Shown here: positions 45,193-53,057 of the stretch, piece after piece
Position numbering within the stretch: position 1 is the first letter of the stretch
Layout of the letters: every line of letters starts with the position of its first letter
Source: Novosphingobium sp. PP1Y
GTDB taxonomy: Bacteria > Pseudomonadota > Alphaproteobacteria > Sphingomonadales > Sphingomonadaceae
Length of the DNA: 64,000 nucleotides
Direction of reading: 5' to 3'
NCBI RefSeq assembly: GCF_000253255.1
Contig: NC_015583.1
Location: forward strand, 992,001 to 1,056,000
Notes under the pieces: model-generated
What the model was told of the DNA's origin: nothing
Seen by the model: only the letters and a program-made list of their open reading frames with translations
Database searches by the model: none
Translations under genes and position numbers: made by a program

Positions 45193-46227
45193 ATGAGTAC
45201 CTGGCTAACCAATCAGTGGTACGTCGCTGCCTGGGATGCGGAAGTCGACACCGGACCGCTCTCACGCACGATCTGCGGCGTGCCGATCATGCTTTACCGC
45301 AAGCTCGACCGTTCGGTCGTGGCCATGCGCGACGCCTGCCCGCATCGCCTGCTGCCCCTTTCGATGGGCATTCGCGAAGGCGATTCCATCCGCTGCAAGT
45401 ATCACGGCCTGAAACTCGGTCCGGACGGCGTTGCGGAAGAAATGCCGCTGAAGTCCGAAGCGGTTAACAAGCGCGTGTGTGCCGAAGTCTTCGCGACAGC
45501 CGAGAAGCACCGCTTCATCTGGATCTGGATCGGCGAACGGGACAAGGCCGACCCCGCGCTGATTCCCGATCTGTGGCCCTGCAGCACCAAGGGCTGGGTC
45601 TTCGACGGCGGCTACTACCCGATCAAGTGCGACTACCGCCTGATGATCGACAACCTGATGGACCTCACGCACGAGACTTACGTCCACTCCAGCTCGATCG
45701 GGCAGGAAGAGATTCTCGAGGCGCCTCTGGAGTGCCGGGTTGAAGAGGAACGCGTGTTCCTCTCGCGCTGGATGCCGGCGATCGACGCGCCGCCGTTCTG
45801 GCGCAATGCGCTCAAGAAGCCCGGGCCGGTCGACCGCTGGCAGATCTGCCAGTTCCTCCTGCCCTCCGCCGTCATGATCGACGTCGGGGTCGCGCCTGTC
45901 GATGCAGGTGCCACGCTGGAAGATCACGACCAGGGCGTTCGCGGCATGGTGGTCGACTTCATGACGCCGGAAACCGAGACCAGCCATCACTACTTCTGGG
46001 GCATGGCACGCAACTTCGACATCGACGACACCGGCTTCACCGCCAGGTTCAAGGCCCAGCAGGGCGGCGTCTTTGCCGAGGACCGCGAAATTCTCGAGGC
46101 ACAGCAGGAAGCCATTCTCGCCAATCCGGGCAAGAAGCTGGCTGCATATCGCATCGATGAGGGCGGTGTGCGTGCTAGGCAGATCATCACCCGCAAGATG
46201 CGGGCGGAGCAGGAGGCAGATGGATGA
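45193..46227 (+). CDS. VanA-type Rieske oxygenase subunit, probable aromatic O-demethylase
   Basis: A 344-residue ring-hydroxylating oxygenase of the vanillate O-demethylase size class. The Rieske cluster ligands are seen as CPH and CKYH, 17 residues apart. The mononuclear iron site is perfect: DNLMDLTHETYVH. It would demethylate a methoxylated benzoate such as vanillate to protocatechuate, feeding the ligAB genes that follow. No VanB reductase gene is in the window, so the reductase must be elsewhere. It overlaps ligA2 by 4 bases. Vanillate is the first guess; syringate, 3-O-methylgallate or other methoxy acids are alternatives, so I leave the symbol empty. Confidence 0.85.
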   Translation: MSTWLTNQWYVAAWDAEVDTGPLSRTICGVPIMLYRKLDRSVVAMRDACPHRLLPLSMGIREGDSIRCKYHGLKLGPDGVAEEMPLKSEAVNKRVCAEVFATAEKHRFIWIWIGERDKADPALIPDLWPCSTKGWVFDGGYYPIKCDYRLMIDNLMDLTHETYVHSSSIGQEEILEAPLECRVEEERVFLSRWMPAIDAPPFWRNALKKPGPVDRWQICQFLLPSAVMIDVGVAPVDAGATLEDHDQGVRGMVVDFMTPETETSHHYFWGMARNFDIDDTGFTARFKAQQGGVFAEDREILEAQQEAILANPGKKLAAYRIDEGGVRARQIITRKMRAEQEADG

Positions 46228-46634
46228 GCAAGTACAAGGACATCCACGAGTATCTCGATGATTTCGAGGATATCCCCGGCACCCGCGTCTACACGGCGGC
46301 GCGGGCTCGTCAGGGCTATCACCTCAACCAGTTCGCGATGAGCCTCATGAAGCCCGAGAACCGCGAGCGGTGGGAAGCTGACGAGCGCGCTTATCTCGAC
46401 GAATGGCCGATGAGCGAGGAACAAAAGCAGGCGGTGCTCGATCGCGACTACAACCGACTGCTCGATCTTGGCGGGAACATCTACTTCCTTTCCAAGGTTT
46501 TCTCCACCGATGGCCTCAGCTTCGTGCAGGCCGTATCGACGATGACCGGAATGAGCGTGGAAGACTATCAGGCGATGATGAATGCCGGTGGCCGCTCGCC
46601 CAAGGGCGTTCGCTCCAAGCGGGAAGGAAACTGA
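46224..46634 (+). CDS. ligA: Protocatechuate 4,5-dioxygenase alpha subunit, second copy
   Basis: A 136-residue LigA close in length to Sphingobium SYK-6 LigA (139). It has EYLDDFEDIPGTRVYTA, YHLNQFAMSLMKPENRERW, DRDYNRLLDLGGNIYFL and a basic tail. It shares the GGNIY core with the copy at 36791, but the N-terminus is the classical one. The gene is coupled to the Rieske oxygenase upstream and is 1 base from ligB2. Confidence 0.94.
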   Translation: MSKYKDIHEYLDDFEDIPGTRVYTAARARQGYHLNQFAMSLMKPENRERWEADERAYLDEWPMSEEQKQAVLDRDYNRLLDLGGNIYFLSKVFSTDGLSFVQAVSTMTGMSVEDYQAMMNAGGRSPKGVRSKREGN

Positions 46635-46635
46635 C

Positions 46636-47544
46636 ATGGCGCGCATTACTGCAGGCGTCGGCTCCAGCCACGTGCCGCTGCTCGGCGTGGCGGCGGACCA
46701 GGGCAAGGACCGGGACGCCTACTTCAAGCCGATCTTCGACGGCTATGACTGGACCAGGAAGTGGATTGCGGACGAGGCAAAGCCGGATGTCGTGATCCTC
46801 GTCTACAACGATCACGCTTCGGCATTCGACATGAGCATCGTGCCGACTTTCGCCATCGGCTGCGGTGAGCGTTATGCGCCGGCCGACGAAGGCTGGGGTC
46901 CGCGCCCCGTGCCCGACGTGATGGGCCACCCGGATCTGGCCTGGCATATCGCCCAGAGCCTCATTCTCGACGAATTCGACATGACGATCATCAACGAGAT
47001 GGACGTCGATCACGGCCTGACCGTGCCGCTGACGATGATGTACGGTGCGCCGGAGGCATGGCCGGTCAAGGTCATTCCGCTCGCCGTGAATGTCGTCACC
47101 TACCCGCCGCCGTCGGGCAACCGCTGCTGGGCACTGGGCGAGGCCATCGCCCGCGGGGTCAACAGCTTTGGCGAGGATCTCAACGTGCAGATCTGGGGCA
47201 CCGGCGGCATGAGCCACCAGCTCCAGGGCCCGCGCGCCGGCCTTATCAACGCCGAGTGGGACAACAAGTTCATGGACGGTCTCGTCGGCGAGACCCAGGC
47301 GCTGCGTTCGATCCCGCACATCGAGTATCTGCGCGAGACCGGGTCCGAAGGGATCGAGATGGTCATGTGGCTGATCATGCGCGGGGCGCTGGGCAGGAGC
47401 ACCAAGTGCCTGCATCGTCACTACCACGTCCCTTGTTCGAACACCACCATCGGGCATATCGTGCTTGAACCGGTCGACGGCACGGTTCCGCCAAGTCCCA
47501 CGCTGGAAGGAAACAACGCCGCAGCGCAGGCCCTGATAAGCTGA
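46636..47544 (+). CDS. ligB: Protocatechuate 4,5-dioxygenase beta subunit, second copy
   Basis: A 302-residue catalytic subunit, the same length as SYK-6 LigB. It begins ARITAGVGSSHVPLLGV with the iron ligand His12; the second His is in VYNDHAS near residue 60, and the Glu ligand is in SEGIEMVMW. GTGGMSHQLQGPRAG carries the catalytic His. It cleaves protocatechuate between C4 and C5 to 4-carboxy-2-hydroxymuconate-6-semialdehyde, which LigC oxidises. It is the canonical copy, since ligC follows after 30 bases. Confidence 0.95.
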   Translation: MARITAGVGSSHVPLLGVAADQGKDRDAYFKPIFDGYDWTRKWIADEAKPDVVILVYNDHASAFDMSIVPTFAIGCGERYAPADEGWGPRPVPDVMGHPDLAWHIAQSLILDEFDMTIINEMDVDHGLTVPLTMMYGAPEAWPVKVIPLAVNVVTYPPPSGNRCWALGEAIARGVNSFGEDLNVQIWGTGGMSHQLQGPRAGLINAEWDNKFMDGLVGETQALRSIPHIEYLRETGSEGIEMVMWLIMRGALGRSTKCLHRHYHVPCSNTTIGHIVLEPVDGTVPPSPTLEGNNAAAQALIS

Positions 47545-47574
47545 AATCACACGAGTATTCCAAGGAGTAATCCC

Positions 47575-48534
47575 ATGCGTATAGCCCTCGTTGGCGCCGG
47601 AGCCTTCGGCGAGAAGCACCTTGACGGCCTCAAGAATATCGACGGCGTCGAGATCACATCGATCATCAGCCGGACCGGCGAGCAGGCTGCTGCCGTTGCC
47701 GAAAAATATGGTGCCAAGCACAGTTCGACCGAGCTTGCCGACGCGCTTGCACGTGATGACGTCGATGCCGTGATCCTTTGCACCCCCACCCAGATGCACG
47801 CCGAACAGGCGATTGCCTGCATGGAAGCTGGCAAGCACGTTCAGGTGGAAATTCCGCTTGCGGACAGCTGGGCGGATGCCCAGGCAGTGGTCAAGAAGCA
47901 GCAGGAAACCGGCCTTGTCTGCATGGTGGGCCATACCCGCCGCTTCAACCCCTCTCACCAGTGGGTTAAGAAGCGGATCGAAGCCGGTGAACTGAACATC
48001 CAGGCAATGGACGTCGAAACCTACTTCTTCCGTCGCAAGAACATGAATGCAAAGGGCGAGCCGCGCAGCTGGACCGACCACCTGCTTTGGCATCACTCGG
48101 CCCATACCATCGATATCTTCCAGTACATGACCGGTTCGAAAGTCATTCGCGCCAATGCACTGCAGGGACCCAAGCACCCCGAACTCGGCATTGCCATGGA
48201 CATGTCGATCCAGATGAAGACGCAAGCCGGCCAGGTTCTCACGCTCTCGCTTTCGTTCAACAACGATGGTCCGCTCGGGACTTTCTTCCGTTACATCGGT
48301 GACACCGGTACTTACATCGCGCGCTACGATGACCTGGTGACCGGGCGCGAGGAGCCGATCGATGTTTCGAACGTCGATATCTCGATGAACGGAATCGAAC
48401 TGCAGGACCGTGAATTCGTCGCTGCCATCCGCGAAGGCCGCGAGCCCAACAGCTCGGTCGGTTCGGTCCTGGATTGCTACCGCGTTATCGGTGAGCTTGC
48501 TGCGAGCCTTGAAGAGCAGGACGGTTGGTCCTGA
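47575..48534 (+). CDS. ligC: 4-Carboxy-2-hydroxymuconate-6-semialdehyde dehydrogenase
   Basis: A 319-residue Gfo/Idh/MocA-fold dehydrogenase. The NAD(P)-binding loop is IALVGAGAFGEKHL, and WHHSAHTIDIFQYM is in the second domain. It oxidises the hemiacetal form of the ring-cleavage product to 2-pyrone-4,6-dicarboxylate. The EKP motif common in this superfamily reads VEIPLADS here, so the usual Lys is absent. This would fit LigC's different, hemiacetal substrate, but I cannot compare it with other LigC sequences here. GGAG lies 8 bases before the ATG. The stop overlaps the next gene. Confidence 0.94.
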   Translation: MRIALVGAGAFGEKHLDGLKNIDGVEITSIISRTGEQAAAVAEKYGAKHSSTELADALARDDVDAVILCTPTQMHAEQAIACMEAGKHVQVEIPLADSWADAQAVVKKQQETGLVCMVGHTRRFNPSHQWVKKRIEAGELNIQAMDVETYFFRRKNMNAKGEPRSWTDHLLWHHSAHTIDIFQYMTGSKVIRANALQGPKHPELGIAMDMSIQMKTQAGQVLTLSLSFNNDGPLGTFFRYIGDTGTYIARYDDLVTGREEPIDVSNVDISMNGIELQDREFVAAIREGREPNSSVGSVLDCYRVIGELAASLEEQDGWS

Positions 48535-49526
48535 TGAAACAGCGCAACCTCGCCGGCAAGGCGCTCAACCCGGTCGGGCTGGGCTGCATGAACGTGGCCT
48601 GGGCTTACGGCAACGCGCCGAGCCGCGAGGATGCCCTGGCCCTGTTCCGCCACGCGCTCGACAACGGATGCGATCATTTCGATACGGCCAACATCTACGG
48701 CAAGGGCATGTCCGAGGAGATCCTCGGGGAAGCGATCGGCGATCGGCGCAAGGAATTCTTCCTCGCGACGAAGACCGGTATCCTCGTCGATGGTCCGCGT
48801 CGCGGGATCGACTGCAGCCCGGAGGCTATAGAGGCTTCGCTCGATGCCAGCCTGAAGCGGCTGCGCACCGATCATGTGGACCTGTTCTACATGCACCGCT
48901 TCGACCCCAAGGTTCCCATTGCCGATTCGGTGGGCGCCATGGTGCGGGCGATGGAGGCAGGCAAGATCGGCGCTTACGGCGTTTCGGAATGGTCTGCGGA
49001 ACATGTCCGCCAGGCCCACGCAGTACACCCGATGGCTGCCGTCCAGACCGAATACTCGCTCTGGACACGCAACGTCGAGCTGGGCGTACTCGAAACGACC
49101 CGTGAACTGGGCATTGCCTTCGTCGCCTTCTCCCCGGTCGCACGCGGGGTGCTGGCCGGCGCGGTGAGCGATGTTACGACATTGGCCGAAACCGACCTGC
49201 GACGCAGCCACCCGCGTTTCCAGCCCGACGCCTGGGAAAAGAACCTCGTGTTGGTCGAGCGGTTCAATGCCCTTGCCGGCGAGGCGGGACTGGCTCCGGC
49301 GCAGCTTGCGCTGGCCTGGGTGCTTTCGCGTTCGGACAATGTCCATGTCATCCCAGGTACCCGCTCGACCGATCACTGGGCGCAGAACAATGCGGCAGGC
49401 GGGCTCACGGTCGACACGTCCATTCTCGACCGTGCCGATGCGCTGATCAACCAGCAGACGGTAACCGGGCATCGCTACCCGGAAGTCATGCGCGGGACTA
49501 TCGATACCGAGGATTATCCCGCCTGA
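48534..49526 (+). CDS. Aldo/keto reductase
   Basis: A 330-residue AKR with a full tetrad: Asp50 and Tyr55 (DTANIYGKG), Lys80 (ATKTGI) and His121 (YMHRFDP). NADPH-binding elements include VQTEYSLWTRNVE and VIPGTRSTDHWAQN near the C-terminus. It is tightly coupled to ligC (the A of TGA is the A of ATG) and ends the operon. It might reduce an aldehyde side product such as a ring-cleavage semialdehyde or an aromatic aldehyde (vanillin-like) before entry into the pathway. There is no known step for it in the standard pathway. Confidence 0.88.
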   Translation: MKQRNLAGKALNPVGLGCMNVAWAYGNAPSREDALALFRHALDNGCDHFDTANIYGKGMSEEILGEAIGDRRKEFFLATKTGILVDGPRRGIDCSPEAIEASLDASLKRLRTDHVDLFYMHRFDPKVPIADSVGAMVRAMEAGKIGAYGVSEWSAEHVRQAHAVHPMAAVQTEYSLWTRNVELGVLETTRELGIAFVAFSPVARGVLAGAVSDVTTLAETDLRRSHPRFQPDAWEKNLVLVERFNALAGEAGLAPAQLALAWVLSRSDNVHVIPGTRSTDHWAQNNAAGGLTVDTSILDRADALINQQTVTGHRYPEVMRGTIDTEDYPA

Positions 49527-49538
49527 GGGCCAAGCCCA

Positions 49539-49579
49539 TGAATTTGGGGCCCTGAATTTGGGGCCTTGAATTGGGGTCT
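49539..49579. repeat. Three tandem copies of a 14-base unit
   Basis: TGAATTTGGGGCCC (49539-49552), TGAATTTGGGGCCT (49553-49566) and TGAATTGGGGTCT (49567-49579, one base shorter) stand head to tail just after the aldo/keto reductase stop. The last unit has decayed. It looks like replication slippage; no function is evident. Confidence 0.8.
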
Positions 49580-49599
49580 TCAGCGAGTGAACAAATTGC

Positions 49600-49630
49600 G
49601 GCGGCGGGGTGCGACCCTGCCGCCGTTTTC
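49600..49630 (+). terminator. Rho-independent terminator of the lig operon
   Basis: GGCGGCGGGGT (49600-49610) pairs along 11 positions, one of them G-T, with ACCCTGCCGCC (49614-49624) around a GCG loop, followed by GTTTTC. It lies 73 bases after the aldo/keto reductase stop and ends the rightward lig transcript. Confidence 0.85.
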
Positions 49631-49773
49631 ATATCGGGCAAGTTCCCCAAGGCACGTGGCCCTCCGGCGGAAGATTACGCAATTGCCGATAGTTGTGCTA
49701 TGAAAGGTTCATTGTCGATACCGGCACAAGACATGCTGTGGCCCCGTTCGCAATGGGCCGAAAGTAGCGGGAA

Positions 49774-51141
49774 ATGGGACAGGCTATTGCAAGGTTGATC
49801 GGGGTGGGCAGAACGCTCGTTTGCCTCCTGTTGCTTGCCATTCCATTTACCCTCACGATTTCGACAAGTTTCGCGCAAGATCGGCGGCCCACCGCCGTGG
49901 TCATGACTGTCGACGGTGCGATCGGGCCAGCTACTGCCGCATATCTTGGTGACGGTTTCGAACAGGCGCGAGAGCAAGGCGCCGAACTGGTCCTGATCGA
50001 GATGGATACGCCGGGGGGGCTCGACACCTCCATGCGCCAGATCATCCGCGACATTCTCGCGATGCCGATGCCGGTCGTCGTATATGTGCACCCCAGCGGC
50101 GCGCGGGCAGCCAGTGCGGGAACCTACATCGCCTATGCTGCCCATATTTCAGCCATGACCCCCGGCACGAACCTGGGCGCGGCCACGCCGATCCAGTTGG
50201 GAGCCACGGGCGGCTCGGGCGAAGATCGGGAGGAGGCGAAAGAAAAGCCGCAGCCCGCGAACACCGGAGAGCGCAAGGCGGTGAACGATGCCGTCGCCTA
50301 CATCCGCTCACTTGCAGAGCTGCGCGGACGCAATGTCGAATGGGCGGAAGAGGCCGTACGCGGCGCAGCCAGCCTCTCGGCCCAATCCGCGCTGGAGAAA
50401 AACGTCATAGACCTGATCGCCACTGACCGTGCTTCGCTGCTGAGGCAGATCGACGGCAAGGTCGTGATGATTGGCGGCAAGGCACGGACGATCCGTACTG
50501 AGGGGATCAGGATAATCGTGGTGAAGCCCGGCTTCGGCGATCGTGTGCTGGCGACGATTACCGATCCCAATATCGCCCTGATCCTGATGATGGTGGGGGT
50601 CTATGGGCTGCTCTTCGAGTTCCTCAATCCCGGCTCCATGGTGCCCGGTACGGTAGGAGCGATCTCGCTTCTCGTTGGCCTTTACGCGCTGGCGGCTTTG
50701 CCGGTGGATCTGGCAGGGGGCGCCCTCATCCTCCTCGGCCTTGCCCTGATGGTGGGAGAAGCTTTCGCGCCGTCCTTCGGCATTCTCGGCATCGGCGGCC
50801 TCATCGCCTTCGTGCTGGGCGCAGCGCTGCTTATCGACACCGATGTGGCAGCCTTTCAGGTGAGCGCGTCAGTGATTGCCGCATTGGCGGTCGCAGGCGT
50901 GTTGGTCATCGGGATCACGGCGAGGCTGGGCATCCGCGCGCAGCGAATGCGGGTGGAAACCGGAGAGCAGGGCATGATCGGTCTTCATGGCGAAGTGCTC
51001 GACTGGGCGGGGCGCTGCGGTCACGTTCTGGCCCATGGAGAACGATGGGTCGCGACCGGCCCGGAAAACCTCGAGTGCGGGGCCCTTGTCGTCGTTGAAG
51101 GAATTCGAGGCCTGCAATTGCAGGTTGCCAGGCCGAGTTGA
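49774..51141 (+). CDS. NfeD/ClpP-class membrane serine protease
   Basis: A 455-residue protein with a signal sequence, an N-terminal ClpP-like protease domain and a C-terminal membrane-NfeD part. The nucleophile Ser is in SGARAASAGTYIA, and a Lys in GERKAVND is the likely general base of a Ser-Lys dyad as in archaeal PH1510. Four hydrophobic segments follow (IALILMMVGVYGLLFEFL to GLIAFVLGAALLI), then a soluble OB-like domain. Such proteases pair with stomatin-like proteins and work in membrane protein quality control. The slipin gene begins 29 bases downstream. Confidence 0.9.
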   Translation: MGQAIARLIGVGRTLVCLLLLAIPFTLTISTSFAQDRRPTAVVMTVDGAIGPATAAYLGDGFEQAREQGAELVLIEMDTPGGLDTSMRQIIRDILAMPMPVVVYVHPSGARAASAGTYIAYAAHISAMTPGTNLGAATPIQLGATGGSGEDREEAKEKPQPANTGERKAVNDAVAYIRSLAELRGRNVEWAEEAVRGAASLSAQSALEKNVIDLIATDRASLLRQIDGKVVMIGGKARTIRTEGIRIIVVKPGFGDRVLATITDPNIALILMMVGVYGLLFEFLNPGSMVPGTVGAISLLVGLYALAALPVDLAGGALILLGLALMVGEAFAPSFGILGIGGLIAFVLGAALLIDTDVAAFQVSASVIAALAVAGVLVIGITARLGIRAQRMRVETGEQGMIGLHGEVLDWAGRCGHVLAHGERWVATGPENLECGALVVVEGIRGLQLQVARPS

Positions 51142-51170
51142 ACAGGTCTTTGATCAGGAGGAACATGTAA

Positions 51171-51950
51171 ATGGATATCGCCGGCGATCTGGGGTTCTAC
51201 GTCCCGCTCCTGTTCATTGTTCTCATATTCCTGTGGTCCGCAATCAAGATCCTGCGCGAGTATGAGCGCGGTGTTGTCTTCACGCTCGGGCGCTTCACAT
51301 CGGTGAAGGGACCGGGACTGATCATCCTCATCCCGTTCGTGCAGCAGATGGTCCGCACCGACTTGCGCACGGTCGTCCTCGATGTGCCGACGCAGGACGT
51401 CATCTCGCGCGACAACGTCTCGGTAAAGGTCAATGCCGTGGTCTATTTCCGCGTGCTCGATCCCAAGAGCGCGATCATTCAGGTGGAGGACTTTATCCAG
51501 GCGACCAGCCAGTTGGCCCAGACCACCTTGCGCTCGGTGCTCGGCAAGCACGATCTCGACGAAATGCTGGCCGAGCGCGACAAGCTCAACAGCGATATCC
51601 AGGAGATCCTCGACAAGCAGACCGATGCCTGGGGAATCAAGGTCGCCAACGTCGAGATCAAGCATGTCGACATCGACGAATCGATGATCCGCGCGATTGC
51701 CCGGCAGGCCGAAGCCGAGCGCGAACGGCGCGCAAAGGTGATCAATGCAGAAGGCGAACAACAGGCGGCGGCCAAGCTGCTGGAAGCCGCCAATATCCTG
51801 AGCGCTGCACCTGAAGCGATGCAACTGCGCTATCTCTCGACGCTCAACGTCCTTGCGAACGAGCGCAACAGCTCCACCATTGTCTTCCCCTTCCCGATGA
51901 ACCTGGGCGACTGGCTCAAGTCGATGAAGGACACGTCGTCATCAGACTGA
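51171..51950 (+). CDS. Slipin/stomatin-like SPFH-domain protein
   Basis: A 259-residue prokaryotic stomatin. One N-terminal membrane segment (FYVPLLFIVLIFLWSA) is followed by EYERGVVFTLGRFTSVKGPG and the SPFH domain. Then comes a coiled-coil helix (AIARQAEAERERRAKVINAEGE) and a C-terminal STIVFPFPM tail. It assembles into membrane-associated rings. The pair with the NfeD protease is very common in bacteria. AGGAGGA upstream supports the ATG at 51171. Confidence 0.93.
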   Translation: MDIAGDLGFYVPLLFIVLIFLWSAIKILREYERGVVFTLGRFTSVKGPGLIILIPFVQQMVRTDLRTVVLDVPTQDVISRDNVSVKVNAVVYFRVLDPKSAIIQVEDFIQATSQLAQTTLRSVLGKHDLDEMLAERDKLNSDIQEILDKQTDAWGIKVANVEIKHVDIDESMIRAIARQAEAERERRAKVINAEGEQQAAAKLLEAANILSAAPEAMQLRYLSTLNVLANERNSSTIVFPFPMNLGDWLKSMKDTSSSD

Positions 51951-52055
51951 TTGCGCAGTGACCAGCGGTAAACGCGCTCTTTACTTCTTCGCCTTACGGT
52001 CTGCTTTCACCCCGCTTGCGGGACTGACAGCCTATCGTGTGCAAGATCGGGGTCG

Positions 52056-53036
52056 ATGATTCACTTCCACGCCAACGTCGCCATCAAGGATAGCTCAAAG
52101 GTCATCAACGATGACAGCCCGGATTCGCTGAAGCTCTACGAGCGGGCGGCGGCGCTGGTCCCGATGGGGGCATGGTCATGCAATTTGCCCGGCAATGAAC
52201 TGGACTGGACGGAGGGGGTTTACGATCTCTTCGGACTATCCGCGCGAAATATTCCCGATCGCCGCACGGTGCTGGAAATGTACGACGAGGAATCGCGCGA
52301 ACTCCTGGAGTACAAGCGTTCGAAGGCGGTCGAGGCGTGCTCCCGCTTCACACTCGATGCCCGCATCGTCCGGCCTGACGGCATGGAGCGCTGGATCAGG
52401 ATTACCGCCGCCACGCGAGCCTGCAACGGGCGAGCCGAGGCGCTCTATGGCATGAAGCAGGACATCACCGAGGACCATGCGCGCTGGGAACATCTGCGTC
52501 AGCAGGCCGAGTGCGATCCGTTGACCGGCGTCGCCAATCGCTCGCGCTTCCAGCAATTCCTCGAACAGCCCGACACTTGTGCACTGCGCGGGCGCGTGGG
52601 CGCCTTGCTCCTGCTCGACCTCGACGGCTTCAAGAAGATCAACGACTGGTGGGGCCATGCGGCAGGCGATGCCTGCCTCGCTGCTTTCGCCGAGCGGCTT
52701 CGCAGGGCTTTTCCGCAGGCGCATCTGATCTCGCGCATCGGCGGCGATGAGTTCGCGGTCCTGCTTCCCCCGGCGCCCCTGAACTCGGCTATCGAGGGCG
52801 AAGTGCATTGCGTGATCGGCCATCTCCTGTCACCGGTGGCGTGGAACGGCGATCTGCTGCCCCTTGGCGTTTCGGTCGGCTTGGCCCACGCACCGGCAGC
52901 GGCTTCGCTCAGCGCTTGCGGTGAGATCAAGCTCGATCCGCAAGCCCTGTTCATCGCTGCCGACAAGGCGCTCTACGAGGCCAAGGCAAATCCCGCGCTC
53001 GCGCTCGTCAGCGCTTCAAACCGAGACTACTCCTGA
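52056..53036 (+). CDS. PAS-GGDEF diguanylate cyclase
   Basis: A 326-residue cytoplasmic protein. Residues ~28-145 are a PAS/PAC domain (GAWSCNLPGNELDWTEGVY and later ARIVRPDGMERWIRI). Residues ~155-320 are GGDEF: DPLTGVANRSRFQQF, LLDLDGFKKINDWWGHAAGD and the active site SRIGGDEFAVLLP. It makes cyclic di-GMP. The RxxD inhibitory site expected just before GGDEF is replaced by PQAH, so product inhibition is probably absent. It stands alone between the slipin gene and an oxidoreductase on the other strand. Confidence 0.92.
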   Translation: MIHFHANVAIKDSSKVINDDSPDSLKLYERAAALVPMGAWSCNLPGNELDWTEGVYDLFGLSARNIPDRRTVLEMYDEESRELLEYKRSKAVEACSRFTLDARIVRPDGMERWIRITAATRACNGRAEALYGMKQDITEDHARWEHLRQQAECDPLTGVANRSRFQQFLEQPDTCALRGRVGALLLLDLDGFKKINDWWGHAAGDACLAAFAERLRRAFPQAHLISRIGGDEFAVLLPPAPLNSAIEGEVHCVIGHLLSPVAWNGDLLPLGVSVGLAHAPAAASLSACGEIKLDPQALFIAADKALYEAKANPALALVSASNRDYS

Positions 53037-53057
53037 GCTTATCGCTCAACCGGACTG

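Noticed and set aside
46516..48225. A 569-codon open frame opposite ligB2 and ligC
   Set aside because: It covers two well-identified enzymes on the other strand and has a low-complexity composition.
49539..49579. Tandem repeats as a possible CRISPR array or attachment site
   Set aside because: The units are only 14 bases, without spacers, and no cas gene, integrase or tRNA is nearby.
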